This document shows, piece by piece, positions 34,969-43,466 of a DNA stretch of 64,000 nt; position 1 is the stretch's first letter, and the number at the start of each line of letters is the position of its first letter. The DNA lies in the NCBI GenBank assembly GCA_934476075.1, contig CAKSNH010000006.1:59431-123430 (forward strand), written 5' to 3'. Source of the DNA: an uncultured Clostridia bacterium (lineage in GTDB: Bacteria > Bacillota > Clostridia > UBA1381). Below the pieces are notes generated by a model. That model was given only the letters and a program-made list of their open reading frames with translations, ran no database searches and had not been told where the DNA came from. A program made the translations under genes and the position numbers.

Positions 34969-36045
34969 CTTTTTAGACTTTACAAACATCAGCCATACAC
35001 CAAATAATATACTTATCGCCGTAACACATAACACTGTTGAGCATACATAGAGTGAGCTGACGGCGAATGAACCGTTTATATTCGGCAACGGCTGAGCAGG
35101 ATTGAATACGGCAGTATTAATAGGAATAAATTGCATTGCCGCAAACATATAGAGTGACGCAAATACAGCGTGCATAAGTTTGCCGAGTATGTACGGTTTC
35201 ATTGACAAATCATGCTTTGCGATAATACCCATGACCTGAAAATGCACGCTTAGTCCCGCAAAGCCTACAATAAATGACGACAAAATCAGTTTTGCGGCAA
35301 TCGGCAGATTTGCATTTGATATTCCGACAGTACCGGTGGTAAACTCTACAAGACCGATAAGAACGGGCGAATACCATGTCTGCACAGATATAAAGCTTAT
35401 AAGAATATTCGCCGCAACGCTGAAAAAAATGACAGTACCGCATACGTTTAATATATTTGACACCGAATTTTGAAGTGAAATTGAAAATATTTCGTTCAGC
35501 TTATAATCGGGCTGCGATAACTTGTATTCGGGAGCGATAAACTCGTTTTTATTGTAAAACCTGAAAAGTATTCCTACGGTAAATGCGGCGAGAATATGTG
35601 ATATGTAAAGCGTCCAGCCTATCAGCGGACTTTGGTACAATGATATTCCGACCGCTCCCAATATGAACAGCGGTCCTGAATTATTGCAAAATCCGAGCAG
35701 ACGCTCGGTTTCCGTTTTGGATAAATAGCGGTTTTCATAAAGTGAACAGGCGGTGATTGCTCCCAAAGGATAACCGCTGATGATACCGAGTACAAATGCG
35801 GTCGAACCGCTTCCGTTTATGCGGAACAACGGCAGCATTACGGGAGTAAATACCCGTGACAGAAATTGTGCGAAACCCGAATATATAAGCAGGCTTGAAC
35901 ATACGAAAAACGGAAACAGCGAAGGAATTATTATCTCATAGCACAAAACAAGTCCCTTTTTGACATATTCCATAGACAATTGTGCGTTTATAAGAATTAA
36001 TATCGTCATAATTATAAATGTTCCATACATAAGTCCTTTTTTCAT
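34954..36045 (-). CDS. ylbJ: Sporulation integral membrane protein YlbJ
   Basis: 363 residues from MKKGLMYGTF, chosen because GGAG lies nine bases ahead; in-frame ATGs at 36060 and 36090 are alternatives. About eight membrane helices with nucleoside-recognition (gate) motifs: PSLFPFFVCSSLLI, GIISGYPLGAITACSL, GFCNNSGPLFILGAVG. YlbJ is a mother-cell protein needed for spore cortex formation. It is divergent from the yqfC-yqfD sporulation pair. Confidence 0.9.
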   Translation of the reverse strand: MKKGLMYGTFIIMTILILINAQLSMEYVKKGLVLCYEIIIPSLFPFFVCSSLLIYSGFAQFLSRVFTPVMLPLFRINGSGSTAFVLGIISGYPLGAITACSLYENRYLSKTETERLLGFCNNSGPLFILGAVGISLYQSPLIGWTLYISHILAAFTVGILFRFYNKNEFIAPEYKLSQPDYKLNEIFSISLQNSVSNILNVCGTVIFFSVAANILISFISVQTWYSPVLIGLVEFTTGTVGISNANLPIAAKLILSSFIVGFAGLSVHFQVMGIIAKHDLSMKPYILGKLMHAVFASLYMFAAMQFIPINTAVFNPAQPLPNINGSFAVSSLYVCSTVLCVTAISILFGVWLMFVKSKKTEDL

Positions 36046-36156
36046 TCTGATTAGCTCCATTCGATTTATTTCAGTAAATATATATGACATGATTTTGATA
36101 AATATTGCATAAATTTTATAAAGAAATCGAGATATATTCAGAAAGGATATGCAGTG

Positions 36157-36420
36157 ATGAAAAGATGGAAAGAAAATATATCGGATATGCTGGAACTGCC
36201 GAAAGATACATTTATTAATTTACCGCAGATTATCATGCTCGGAAACAAGGAAATATATATTGACAACTACAAGGGCATTATCGAGTACAGCGATACGGTA
36301 ATAAGGCTAAATATCGGTGAAAAGGCTCTGAAAATCTGCGGTGAAAATCTGGACATAAAGGGTATCGGCGAGGAGGATATAACAATAGACGGCAGTTTTT
36401 GCAGTGTGGAATTTCTTTAA
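36157..36420 (+). CDS. yqfC: Sporulation protein YqfC
   Basis: 87 residues; YabP/YqfC family protein of the sigma-E regulon. Marks: LELPKDTFINLPQIIMLGN near residue 13 and NYKGIIEYSDTVIRLNI near 40. A GTG 3 bp upstream is an equally possible start (AAAGGA spacing 6). Pairs with yqfD downstream, the conserved order in Firmicutes; a paralogue of yabP at 59644. Confidence 0.9.
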   Translation: MKRWKENISDMLELPKDTFINLPQIIMLGNKEIYIDNYKGIIEYSDTVIRLNIGEKALKICGENLDIKGIGEEDITIDGSFCSVEFL

Positions 36421-36447
36421 GCAAATAAAATAGGGAGATTTGTTGAA

Positions 36448-37650
36448 ATGTTTTTACGAAAAATACTAGATTTTTTTGGCGGATATGTTATAATATCTTT
36501 AAAGGGATTTTATATAGAGCGGTTTATTAATATCTGCATACGCAGAGGAATAAAAGTCTGGCAGATAAAACGTCCTGAAAAAAACAGGGCGGTGGTCTGC
36601 ATGAAAATCAGCGGATTCAGACAAATCCGTCCGGTGGCAAGAAAAACTTACACCACCTTGCACATTATAAAAAAATGTGGATTACCTATTTTATTATACA
36701 AATATCGAAAAAGATATGTTCTGTTTGCCGGAACGGCGGTTATTTTGATATTTATGTTTGTTATGTCACAGTTTGTTTGGATAATAGATGTCAAATGTGC
36801 AGAAAATATACCCAAAGAAACTATTATTCAGGCGGCAAAAGAGGCAGGAGTGTATGAGGGTGCACGAAAAAGTCAGCTTAAAGATATACAAAAAATTCGT
36901 GATATTATATTAAATCGTGTTAATGATATTGCGTGGGCATGGGTATATATCGAGGGTTCAAAGGCTACAATCGAAATAAGGGAAAAGATACTTCCGCCTA
37001 TGATTGTGGATAAAAATATGCCGTGCGATGTGGTGGCAATGCGTGACGGATTGATAAAAAAAGTTACCGTTAAAGAGGGCACAACATCTTTTGAATCAGG
37101 CGATGCGGTTTTGGCGGGCGAAGTTGTGATTTCCGGTACTATACTTAACAATGACAGTGCAAATGTCAGATATGTTCATGCACTGGGGACTGTCGAGGCG
37201 TCCACCTGGCATGAAAAGACAAAACAATACAAGCTCTATAACGAAATTCGTACTCCGACGGGCAATCGGAAACACAAGTATACAATCAACCTTTTTTCAA
37301 AGAAATTTAAACTGTATTTTAAAGAAGATGTGCCGTATGAAAACTATGACAAGACGGAAAGCGAAAATGAATTTAAAATAGGCGGCAATTATTTGGGGAT
37401 AGGTATTTACGGTACGCATTACAGTGAAGTGACGGTAAGTCATGAGGCGATACCGATAGAGTCGGCGGTGGAGTATGCAAAAAATGACCTTGAAGAACAG
37501 ATTGCACAAGAATTGATTGCCGGTGCAAAATTGGTTGAAAATAAATGTACATACAAACAGACAGACAACGAAACGATAGAAGTTACGGTAACTATGGAAT
37601 TTGTTGAAAAAATAGGCACAGAAAAGATAATACAGACACAGGAGGAATAA
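36448..37650 (+). CDS. yqfD: Sporulation protein YqfD
   Basis: 400 residues. A cytoplasmic N-part (FFGGYVIISLKGFYIERF) is followed by one membrane helix (about 88-110) and a long extracytoplasmic domain containing DIAWAWVYIEGSKATIEIRE near 155 (AWAWVYIEGSKATIEI) and VVAMRDGLIKKVTVKEGT near 200. YqfD acts in the mother cell during sporulation. GGGAG ribosome site; 27 bp after yqfC. Confidence 0.92.
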   Translation: MFLRKILDFFGGYVIISLKGFYIERFINICIRRGIKVWQIKRPEKNRAVVCMKISGFRQIRPVARKTYTTLHIIKKCGLPILLYKYRKRYVLFAGTAVILIFMFVMSQFVWIIDVKCAENIPKETIIQAAKEAGVYEGARKSQLKDIQKIRDIILNRVNDIAWAWVYIEGSKATIEIREKILPPMIVDKNMPCDVVAMRDGLIKKVTVKEGTTSFESGDAVLAGEVVISGTILNNDSANVRYVHALGTVEASTWHEKTKQYKLYNEIRTPTGNRKHKYTINLFSKKFKLYFKEDVPYENYDKTESENEFKIGGNYLGIGIYGTHYSEVTVSHEAIPIESAVEYAKNDLEEQIAQELIAGAKLVENKCTYKQTDNETIEVTVTMEFVEKIGTEKIIQTQEE

Positions 37651-38667
37651 GTGTTGCAAAGACATATTGAATTAGCGGAAGGGTTTGATATTTCATCATT
37701 ATTCGGCAGCTTTGATGCGAATGTCAAATTGATGGAAAAAGCATTTTCGGTTGGAATTACAAGCCGTGACGGCGTAATAGTATTGTCGGGTGACGACGAT
37801 AATGTCGATAAGGCGAGCGAAGTGCTTAACATACTGATACAGCTTGTTGACAAAAACGAAAACATTGACGAGCAGAAGATAATGTACGCAATAACGATGG
37901 TACAGGAGAACGGCGGATTTGATTTAAAGATGCTTGGCGATGACTGCATTGCGATAAATTCAAGAGGAAATCCGATAAAAACGAAAACTCTCGGACAAAA
38001 ACAGTATGTGGAGTCGATGAAAGAGAATACGATAGTTTTCGGGATAGGTCCTGCCGGTACGGGTAAGACATATCTTGCGGTTGCAAGAGCGGTTACGGCT
38101 TTGAGAAACAGAGAAGTAAACCGTATTATTTTGACAAGACCGGCGGTTGAAGCGGGCGAAAAACTTGGATTTTTGCCCGGTGATTTGCAGAACAAAGTAG
38201 ACCCGTATCTAAGACCGCTGTATGACGGTATGTATGAAATGCTCGGAGCGGAGGGGTTTGTTAAGTATCAGGAAAAGGGTATGATTGAGGTTGCTCCGCT
38301 TGCATATATGCGTGGACGCACGCTTGACAATGCGTTTATCATTCTTGACGAGGCTCAAAACACCACTCCCGAACAGATGAAAATGTTTTTGACGAGAATA
38401 GGTTTCGGCTCACAGGCGATAGTGACGGGTGACGTTACACAAGTGGATTTGCCCGACGGCAAAAAATCGGGGCTGAAAATAGCACAGAGAGTGCTTAAAA
38501 ATATCGAGGGAATAGCTTTTTGTGTGCTTACGGAAAAGGACGTTGTACGTCACCCGTTGGTACAGAAGATTATAAAAGCATATGAAAAATATGATAACGA
38601 AAAAACAAGAAAGGAAAAAAAGGATAAGAATGAAAGCAGAAGTGTACATCGAGAACAATCAAGATAA
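37651..38667 (+). CDS. phoH: PhoH-family ATPase
   Basis: 338 residues; P-loop ATPase with FGIGPAGTGKTYLAVARAV (Walker A, about 130-145) and AFIILDEAQNTTPEQMK (Walker B, about 230-245). The family is linked to RNA handling and, together with YbeY, to ribosome maturation. The start is GTG with GGAGG five bases upstream, directly after the yqfD stop. Overlaps ybeY by 38 bp. Confidence 0.94.
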   Translation: MLQRHIELAEGFDISSLFGSFDANVKLMEKAFSVGITSRDGVIVLSGDDDNVDKASEVLNILIQLVDKNENIDEQKIMYAITMVQENGGFDLKMLGDDCIAINSRGNPIKTKTLGQKQYVESMKENTIVFGIGPAGTGKTYLAVARAVTALRNREVNRIILTRPAVEAGEKLGFLPGDLQNKVDPYLRPLYDGMYEMLGAEGFVKYQEKGMIEVAPLAYMRGRTLDNAFIILDEAQNTTPEQMKMFLTRIGFGSQAIVTGDVTQVDLPDGKKSGLKIAQRVLKNIEGIAFCVLTEKDVVRHPLVQKIIKAYEKYDNEKTRKEKKDKNESRSVHREQSR

Positions 38668-39121
38668 GCTGGATTTTACTGAGGAATTGGAAGAATGTGT
38701 GAAAGCGGTTGCACAGCGTGCGTTGGAGTATGAGGACTGTAATTTTGACGCTGAAATTGATGTTACGATAGTTGACAATGACGAGATAAGGGAAATAAAC
38801 AGAGAACACAGGGAAAAAGACTCGGCAACCGATGTATTGTCCTTCCCTATGCTTGAATTTGACGGAGAAAACGAGATTGACGCTGAATTTGATATGGACG
38901 GCGGAGCGGTTGTGCTCGGCGATATTGTAATTTCACTTGAAAGAGCGGCTGAACAGGCGAAGGAATACGGACACAGCTTAAAGCGTGAAGTGGGATTTTT
39001 GACGGCACATTCAATGCTGCACTTGTTGGGTTATGACCATGAGAACAGTGAAGAAGAAGCGGAAATTATGTTTAAAAAGCAAGATGAGATATTAACCGGT
39101 CTGGGGATTACCAGAGGATAA
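38630..39121 (+). CDS. ybeY: Endoribonuclease YbeY
   Basis: 163 residues from MKAEVYIENNQDK; an upstream in-frame ATG would lie deep within phoH. Zinc endonuclease for 16S rRNA 3' maturation and 70S quality control, with the ligand motif HSMLHLLGYDH (HxxxHxxxxxH) and DVLSFPM near residue 65. AAGGATAAG ribosome site inside the phoH end. Confidence 0.95.
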   Translation: MKAEVYIENNQDKLDFTEELEECVKAVAQRALEYEDCNFDAEIDVTIVDNDEIREINREHREKDSATDVLSFPMLEFDGENEIDAEFDMDGGAVVLGDIVISLERAAEQAKEYGHSLKREVGFLTAHSMLHLLGYDHENSEEEAEIMFKKQDEILTGLGITRG

Positions 39122-39125
39122 AATT

Positions 39126-39587
39126 ATGCACAAAAACAGAAATTTTATTGAGAGTTTTAAATATGCGATAAGCGGATTTGTTCATGCACTGAAAAATGAG
39201 CGGAATTTGAGATTTCATGTATTTGTTACCGCAGCAATAATGTTTTTTTCATATCATTTCGGGTTGAAAAAAGATGAATGGATTATGCTGATTTTGGCGA
39301 TAACGTTTGTTTTGGTATGTGAACTCGTAAATACGGCGATAGAAAATGCGGTTGACACGGCAACAAAAGAATATTCAAGTACGGCAAAAACGGCAAAGGA
39401 CGTAGCGGCAGGAGCGGTTTTGACGGCGGCGGTATCCGCTATATTGGTAGGGATAATATTGTTTTTTGATATTCCCAGAATTACTGCGACAATACATATA
39501 ATATTGCAAAGTCCGCCGGCTTTGGCGGTCGGAGCGGTAATATTGGTTTCGGGGCTTGCTTTTGTTGCATTTGGAGGAAAAGACTGA
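39126..39587 (+). CDS. dgkA: Diacylglycerol/undecaprenol kinase
   Basis: 153 residues, three to four membrane helices. The DgkA signature ELVNTAIENAVD lies near residue 66. Phosphorylates undecaprenol in Gram-positives, recycling the wall-lipid carrier. 4 bp after ybeY, AGAGGATAAA ribosome site. The C-terminal extension (about 110-153) adds a helix beyond the short 120-residue form. Confidence 0.9.
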   Translation: MHKNRNFIESFKYAISGFVHALKNERNLRFHVFVTAAIMFFSYHFGLKKDEWIMLILAITFVLVCELVNTAIENAVDTATKEYSSTAKTAKDVAAGAVLTAAVSAILVGIILFFDIPRITATIHIILQSPPALAVGAVILVSGLAFVAFGGKD

Positions 39588-39608
39588 TAAATTTGAGAGG
39601 AGATAAAC

Positions 39609-40514
39609 ATGACAGTAGATATAAATAATAACACATTCAAATCGGGATTTGCGGCGATTATAGGTATGCCGAACGTAGGCAAATCAACATTGCTTAACAC
39701 AATTATAGGACAGAAGATTGCGATTATTTCGGATAAGCCTCAAACGACAAGAAATAAAATTCTGGCAATTCATACAACAGACGAATCGCAGATTATTTTT
39801 ACCGATACACCCGGTATTCATAAGCCACGCACACGCTTGGGCGAATATATGGTAAATGTGGCGAAAGAATCTATGAATGAAATGGACGTTGTACTTTTTG
39901 TGGTGGACGCTACACAAAAAATTCAGCCGATGGAACGTGAAATAGCTAAAAATATCGATAAATTGGGAGTACCTTGCATTTTGGTTATGAACAAAGTGGA
40001 CAAGGTAAGAAAAGAAGAATTGCTGCCGCTTATTGCCGATTACAGTAATTTGCACAAGTTTGATTCGATTGTACCGATTAGTGCACTGACGAATGACGGC
40101 GTGGATATTCTACTTAATGATATAAATGATTTTATCGAGCCGGGACCGAAATTTTATTATGATGATATGATTACAGACCAGCCCGAAAAGCAGGTTGCGG
40201 CTGAAATTATCAGAGAAAAAATGCTTTGGCTTTTGGAACAGGAAGTTCCGCACGGTATAGCTATTGAAATTGACAAAATGGAAGAAAAAGAAAAGATAAC
40301 GAATATCTATGCTACGATTTACTGCGAAAAAGGAAGTCATAAGGGAATTATTATCGGCAAAAACGGCGAAATGCTTAAAAAGATAGGTTCTTTGGCGAGA
40401 GGGGATATTCAGAAAATGCTTGATAAAAAGGTGTATCTTGAATTGTGGGTTAAGGTAAAACCCGATTGGAGAAACAGCAATCAAATGATTAAAAATTTTG
40501 GATATGAAGGATAA
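39609..40514 (+). CDS. era: GTPase Era
   Basis: 301 residues; 30S-assembly GTPase that binds the 16S rRNA 3' end. G1 GMPNVGKSTL, G3 DTPGIHKPR, G4 NKVDKV, and a C-terminal KH domain with GIIIGKNGEMLKKIG. GAGAGGAG precedes the ATG. In Bacillus cdd lies between dgkA and era; it is absent here. Confidence 0.97.
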   Translation: MTVDINNNTFKSGFAAIIGMPNVGKSTLLNTIIGQKIAIISDKPQTTRNKILAIHTTDESQIIFTDTPGIHKPRTRLGEYMVNVAKESMNEMDVVLFVVDATQKIQPMEREIAKNIDKLGVPCILVMNKVDKVRKEELLPLIADYSNLHKFDSIVPISALTNDGVDILLNDINDFIEPGPKFYYDDMITDQPEKQVAAEIIREKMLWLLEQEVPHGIAIEIDKMEEKEKITNIYATIYCEKGSHKGIIIGKNGEMLKKIGSLARGDIQKMLDKKVYLELWVKVKPDWRNSNQMIKNFGYEG

Positions 40515-40598
40515 TAGTTATCGGTATATCATTCAGCCGAAATTGAAAATATAATAGTATTAGCTTTATATTTTTAGTTTTGGAAAGGAATGATTTTG

Positions 40599-40751
40599 GT
40601 GGATTTTAAAAGTATTTCTTGGGAAACTTTTTCTAAAACGGGTTCTATTGATATGTATCTTTTATATAAGTCGATTGAGGAACAAAGGAATGTAACTAAT
40701 GGGAAATGTCAGCACGAGAGGGATAGTAATAAAACAGACGAATTATGGTGA
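40599..40751 (+). CDS. yqzL: YqzL-family small protein
   Basis: 50 residues, too short for most gene callers. Reading from GTG 40599: MDFKSISWETFSKTGSIDMY then LLYKSIEEQ. The pattern (M)xDFxW..F..TG....YLLYK and the place between era and recO match YqzL of Bacillus. AAGG lies upstream with an in-frame TTG (40596) as the other likely start. The last 53 bp overlap recO in another frame. Function unknown. Confidence 0.75.
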   Translation: MDFKSISWETFSKTGSIDMYLLYKSIEEQRNVTNGKCQHERDSNKTDELW

Positions 40752-41445
40752 GGCGGACAGAATGCTCACCATATTTACCGAAGAATACGGCATAATAAAA
40801 GCGGCGGCAAGAGGCGTAAGGCGAATGAACAGCAGACGTGCCGCCGCTGCTCAATTTTTGTGCTACTGTGATTTTGAACTGTTTATGACAAGCTCGGAAA
40901 TATCGTCTGTGAATAATATAAGCGTGGTGGACGCATTCTTCCCTGCCGGCGAAAATATTGTTATATTGTCGCTTTTTACATATATTTCAGATATAATAAT
41001 TGCGGGAATGGGGTATTCAAATCCCGACAACAGGATATTGAAGTTATTTTTAAATACGCTGTATATGTGTGCATATAAGAATTTTGATGTGCGTATGGCA
41101 AAATCTGTTTTTGAGCTCAGATATATGGCATATATAGGTTTTTTGCCTATGCTCGGAAAATGTGCCGACTGCGGAAATCCCGATATAGCGTATTTTGACC
41201 TGAACTGCGGTACGGTGTGCAAAGAATGTCACGGCAGGCACAAGGACTGTATAAAAATATCGGAGGACGTATATCATGCGGTGTGTTATATTTTGGCATC
41301 GGAAGAAAAAAAGATGTTTTCTTTCAGAGTGTCTGAAAAGGTTTTGGACGAACTTTCCAAACTGACCGAGAAATATACATCTTTTCACTTAGATAGAAAA
41401 TTTTCTACATTGGATTATTTCAAATCAATGTTGACAAATGAATGA
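40699..41445 (+). CDS. recO: DNA repair protein RecO
   Basis: 248 residues; helps load RecA by annealing and displacing SSB. N-terminal OB fold (TRGIVIKQTNYGEADRMLTI), helical C-part with a four-Cys zinc finger CADC...CGTVCKEC (about 154-175). AAAGGA ribosome site; start overlaps the end of yqzL. Confidence 0.94.
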   Translation: MGNVSTRGIVIKQTNYGEADRMLTIFTEEYGIIKAAARGVRRMNSRRAAAAQFLCYCDFELFMTSSEISSVNNISVVDAFFPAGENIVILSLFTYISDIIIAGMGYSNPDNRILKLFLNTLYMCAYKNFDVRMAKSVFELRYMAYIGFLPMLGKCADCGNPDIAYFDLNCGTVCKECHGRHKDCIKISEDVYHAVCYILASEEKKMFSFRVSEKVLDELSKLTEKYTSFHLDRKFSTLDYFKSMLTNE

Positions 41446-41500
41446 TATGATTATAAAATTAGTATAGATTAAATTTTATAATTGGAATGTTGGAGGACGT

Positions 41501-41989
41501 ATGGAAAGACGAGATAAGTATAATTACTATTTAGATATAGCACAGACTGTTGCAGAGCGTGGAACTTGTTTAAGACGTAATTTCGGAGCGATTATAGTAA
41601 ATAATGACGAGATAATATCAACGGGGTATTCGGGTGCACCGAGAGGCAGAAAAAACTGTAATGAATTGGGTACTTGTATAAGAGCGGAAATGAATATACC
41701 GAGAGGCGAGCGTTACGAGTTGTGCAGAAGTGTTCATGCAGAGGCGAATGCAATTATTTCTGCGGCAAGACGTGATATTATCGGGTCTACAATTTATCTT
41801 GTCTGTGTAGACGCTCAGACAGGCGATTTGGTGGACGGAACAAGCTGCTGTTCAATGTGCAAGAGATTGGTTATAAATTCGGGCGTGTCAAAGGTAGTTA
41901 TCCGTGATGATGAGAATAAGTTCAGAGTTATTTATGTTGACGAATGGATTGAAAATGATGATTCATTATCAGGTGAATTCGGATATTAA
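41501..41989 (+). CDS. Deoxycytidylate deaminase (ComEB-like)
   Basis: 162 residues; makes dUMP from dCMP for thymidylate synthesis. Zinc and proton-shuttle motif VHAEANAI and the second zinc motif CCSMCKR are intact, as is the N-terminal KYNYYLDIAQTVAERGTC. It stands where cytidine metabolism (cdd) is in the era region of Bacillus, and may cover that need. Ribosome site GGAGGA. Confidence 0.93.
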   Translation: MERRDKYNYYLDIAQTVAERGTCLRRNFGAIIVNNDEIISTGYSGAPRGRKNCNELGTCIRAEMNIPRGERYELCRSVHAEANAIISAARRDIIGSTIYLVCVDAQTGDLVDGTSCCSMCKRLVINSGVSKVVIRDDENKFRVIYVDEWIENDDSLSGEFGY

Positions 41990-42042
41990 TATCGGCTGAA
42001 TATTAAAATTTCAAAAAAAATCGAAAAAAATACATAAAATAC

Positions 42043-42071
42043 TTGCAAAAATGATTTGTTTGTGATAAAAT
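42043..42071 (+). promoter_or_regulatory. Sigma-A promoter of rpmB
   Basis: TTGCAA (42043-42048), 17-bp spacer, TAAAAT (42066-42071), about 38 nt before the L28 ATG. Confidence 0.75.
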
Positions 42072-42115
42072 ATATGTGTTTTGATATTGAATTTATATAG
42101 GGAGGTGTAATATAA

Positions 42116-42304
42116 ATGGCTAAATGTGATATTTGTGGAAAAGGCGTTGTATTTGGTATTAAAGTCAGTCACTCACATAGAAGAAGTAACAGAGCTTGGA
42201 AGCCTAACGTTAGAAAGGTTAGAGCTGTTGTAAACGGTGCTGTTAAGTCTGTAAATGTTTGCACACGCTGCTTGCGTTCAGGAAAGGTTGACAGAGCTGT
42301 TTGA
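42116..42304 (+). CDS. rpmB: 50S ribosomal protein L28
   Basis: 62 residues, full length. MAKCDICGKGVVFGIKVSHS at the start (a zinc-type CxxC; second pair CTRC near residue 52), NRAWKPNVRKVRA and RCLRSGKVDRAV. Monocistronic with its own promoter and terminator. Ribosome site GGGAGGTG. Confidence 0.97.
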   Translation: MAKCDICGKGVVFGIKVSHSHRRSNRAWKPNVRKVRAVVNGAVKSVNVCTRCLRSGKVDRAV

Positions 42305-42325
42305 TTTTCCAAATAGACAATGTAT

Positions 42326-42359
42326 ATAGTCCTTGCTTTTAGTAGGGACTATTTTTTTA
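42326..42359 (+). terminator. Terminator after rpmB
   Basis: ATAGTCC/GGGACTAT stem with a 12-nt loop followed by T7. Confidence 0.9.
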
Positions 42360-42401
42360 TAATTGAACAAAACACTAAATCATAATTTATCTATTTACCA
42401 C

Positions 42402-42430
42402 TTGTTAATACTCATACAATATGTTAAAAT
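42402..42430 (+). promoter_or_regulatory. Sigma-A promoter of the DnaI-like gene
   Basis: TTGTTA (42402-42407), 17-bp spacer, TAAAAT (42425-42430). Confidence 0.7.
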
Positions 42431-42464
42431 AGAGTAGTAAAATAGGAAAGGTATGAAGTGAACT

Positions 42465-43451
42465 ATGAAATTCGATAACGAGGTTATAAGCCGAATATTA
42501 CATGAATATGAAGAAACACGCTCTTTGAATGAGCAAAAACGCCTTAAACGAATTAATGAAGTATATACAAAAATACCTAGAATAAAAGATATAGATGACG
42601 AAACTCGTATTATCGGTTCGACTACCGCAAATGCAATATTGCTAAACCCAAGCCAAGCCGCTGAACTCAGAAAAAAAATGCGTGAAAATTTTGCTAGGCT
42701 GAAAAGTGAGAAAGATGTATTGCTTGCAAATGCGGGATTTTCTAACGATTACATGGATTTGCACTACACTTGCGATATTTGCAAAGATACCGGCTATGCC
42801 GATAATAAACGCTGCAAATGCTTTGAGCAAAAACTTATTGATGAGGCGTACACAAATTCCAATCTTTCAGCTATAATCAAAGACCAGAATTTTTCGTCTT
42901 TTTCATTCGATTATTACAGCAAAACCGCACTTGAAAACGGAATTTCACCTTATAATCGAATTTGTGATATATATAGAATTGCAGTTGAATTTGCAAATAA
43001 TATTGAAACCTATCCGAAAAGTCTGCTTTTTTACGGCGAGAATGGACTGGGTAAAACATTTCTTTCAAGCTGTATCGCAAAAGAGGTTCTCGATAAGGGT
43101 AAAACAGTTGTATACACTACCGCAACCAGATTATTTTCAATTTACGAGGACTACAAGTTCAACCGCAAGCATGATAACGGAGTTATCGAAAAAGCGTATC
43201 AGTGCGATTTGCTTATTATCGACGATTTGGGTGCGGAATATATATCAAAAGCAACCATTCCTTTTATGTTTGACTTGCTAAACACAAGGCTGCTTGAAGG
43301 TAAAAAGTTTATTATAAGTTCAAACCACTCTGTGGCTGACCTTACAGAAATATATACTAAGCGATTTACTTCTCGTATATATGAATATTTTATGCCGCTT
43401 GAATTTTTGGGCACAGATATACGAGTACAAAAAATGATTAATCAAAAATAA
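42465..43451 (+). CDS. DnaC/DnaI-like ATPase (probable helicase loader)
   Basis: 328 residues. A zinc-type cluster CDICKDTGY..CKC near residue 103-123, then an AAA+ ATPase: Walker A YGENGLGKTFLSS (about 185-197), Walker B CDLLIIDDLGAE (about 245), sensor IISSNHS. This is the layout of the DnaI/DnaC loader and of related IstB-type ATPases; no transposase lies nearby, so helicase loading at replication restart or initiation is favoured. Next gene glmM is 15 bp on. Confidence 0.85.
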   Translation: MKFDNEVISRILHEYEETRSLNEQKRLKRINEVYTKIPRIKDIDDETRIIGSTTANAILLNPSQAAELRKKMRENFARLKSEKDVLLANAGFSNDYMDLHYTCDICKDTGYADNKRCKCFEQKLIDEAYTNSNLSAIIKDQNFSSFSFDYYSKTALENGISPYNRICDIYRIAVEFANNIETYPKSLLFYGENGLGKTFLSSCIAKEVLDKGKTVVYTTATRLFSIYEDYKFNRKHDNGVIEKAYQCDLLIIDDLGAEYISKATIPFMFDLLNTRLLEGKKFIISSNHSVADLTEIYTKRFTSRIYEYFMPLEFLGTDIRVQKMINQK

Positions 43452-43466
43452 CAGGAGGATATTACA

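Noticed and set aside
37440..38195. 251-residue minus-strand frame rich in Ser and Cys
   Set aside because: Antisense to yqfD and phoH, both clearly real; no start signal.
42465..43451. IstB-type transposition helper
   Set aside because: The ATPase resembles IstB, but no IstA, terminal inverted repeats or target duplication are nearby, and it sits between rpmB and glmM.
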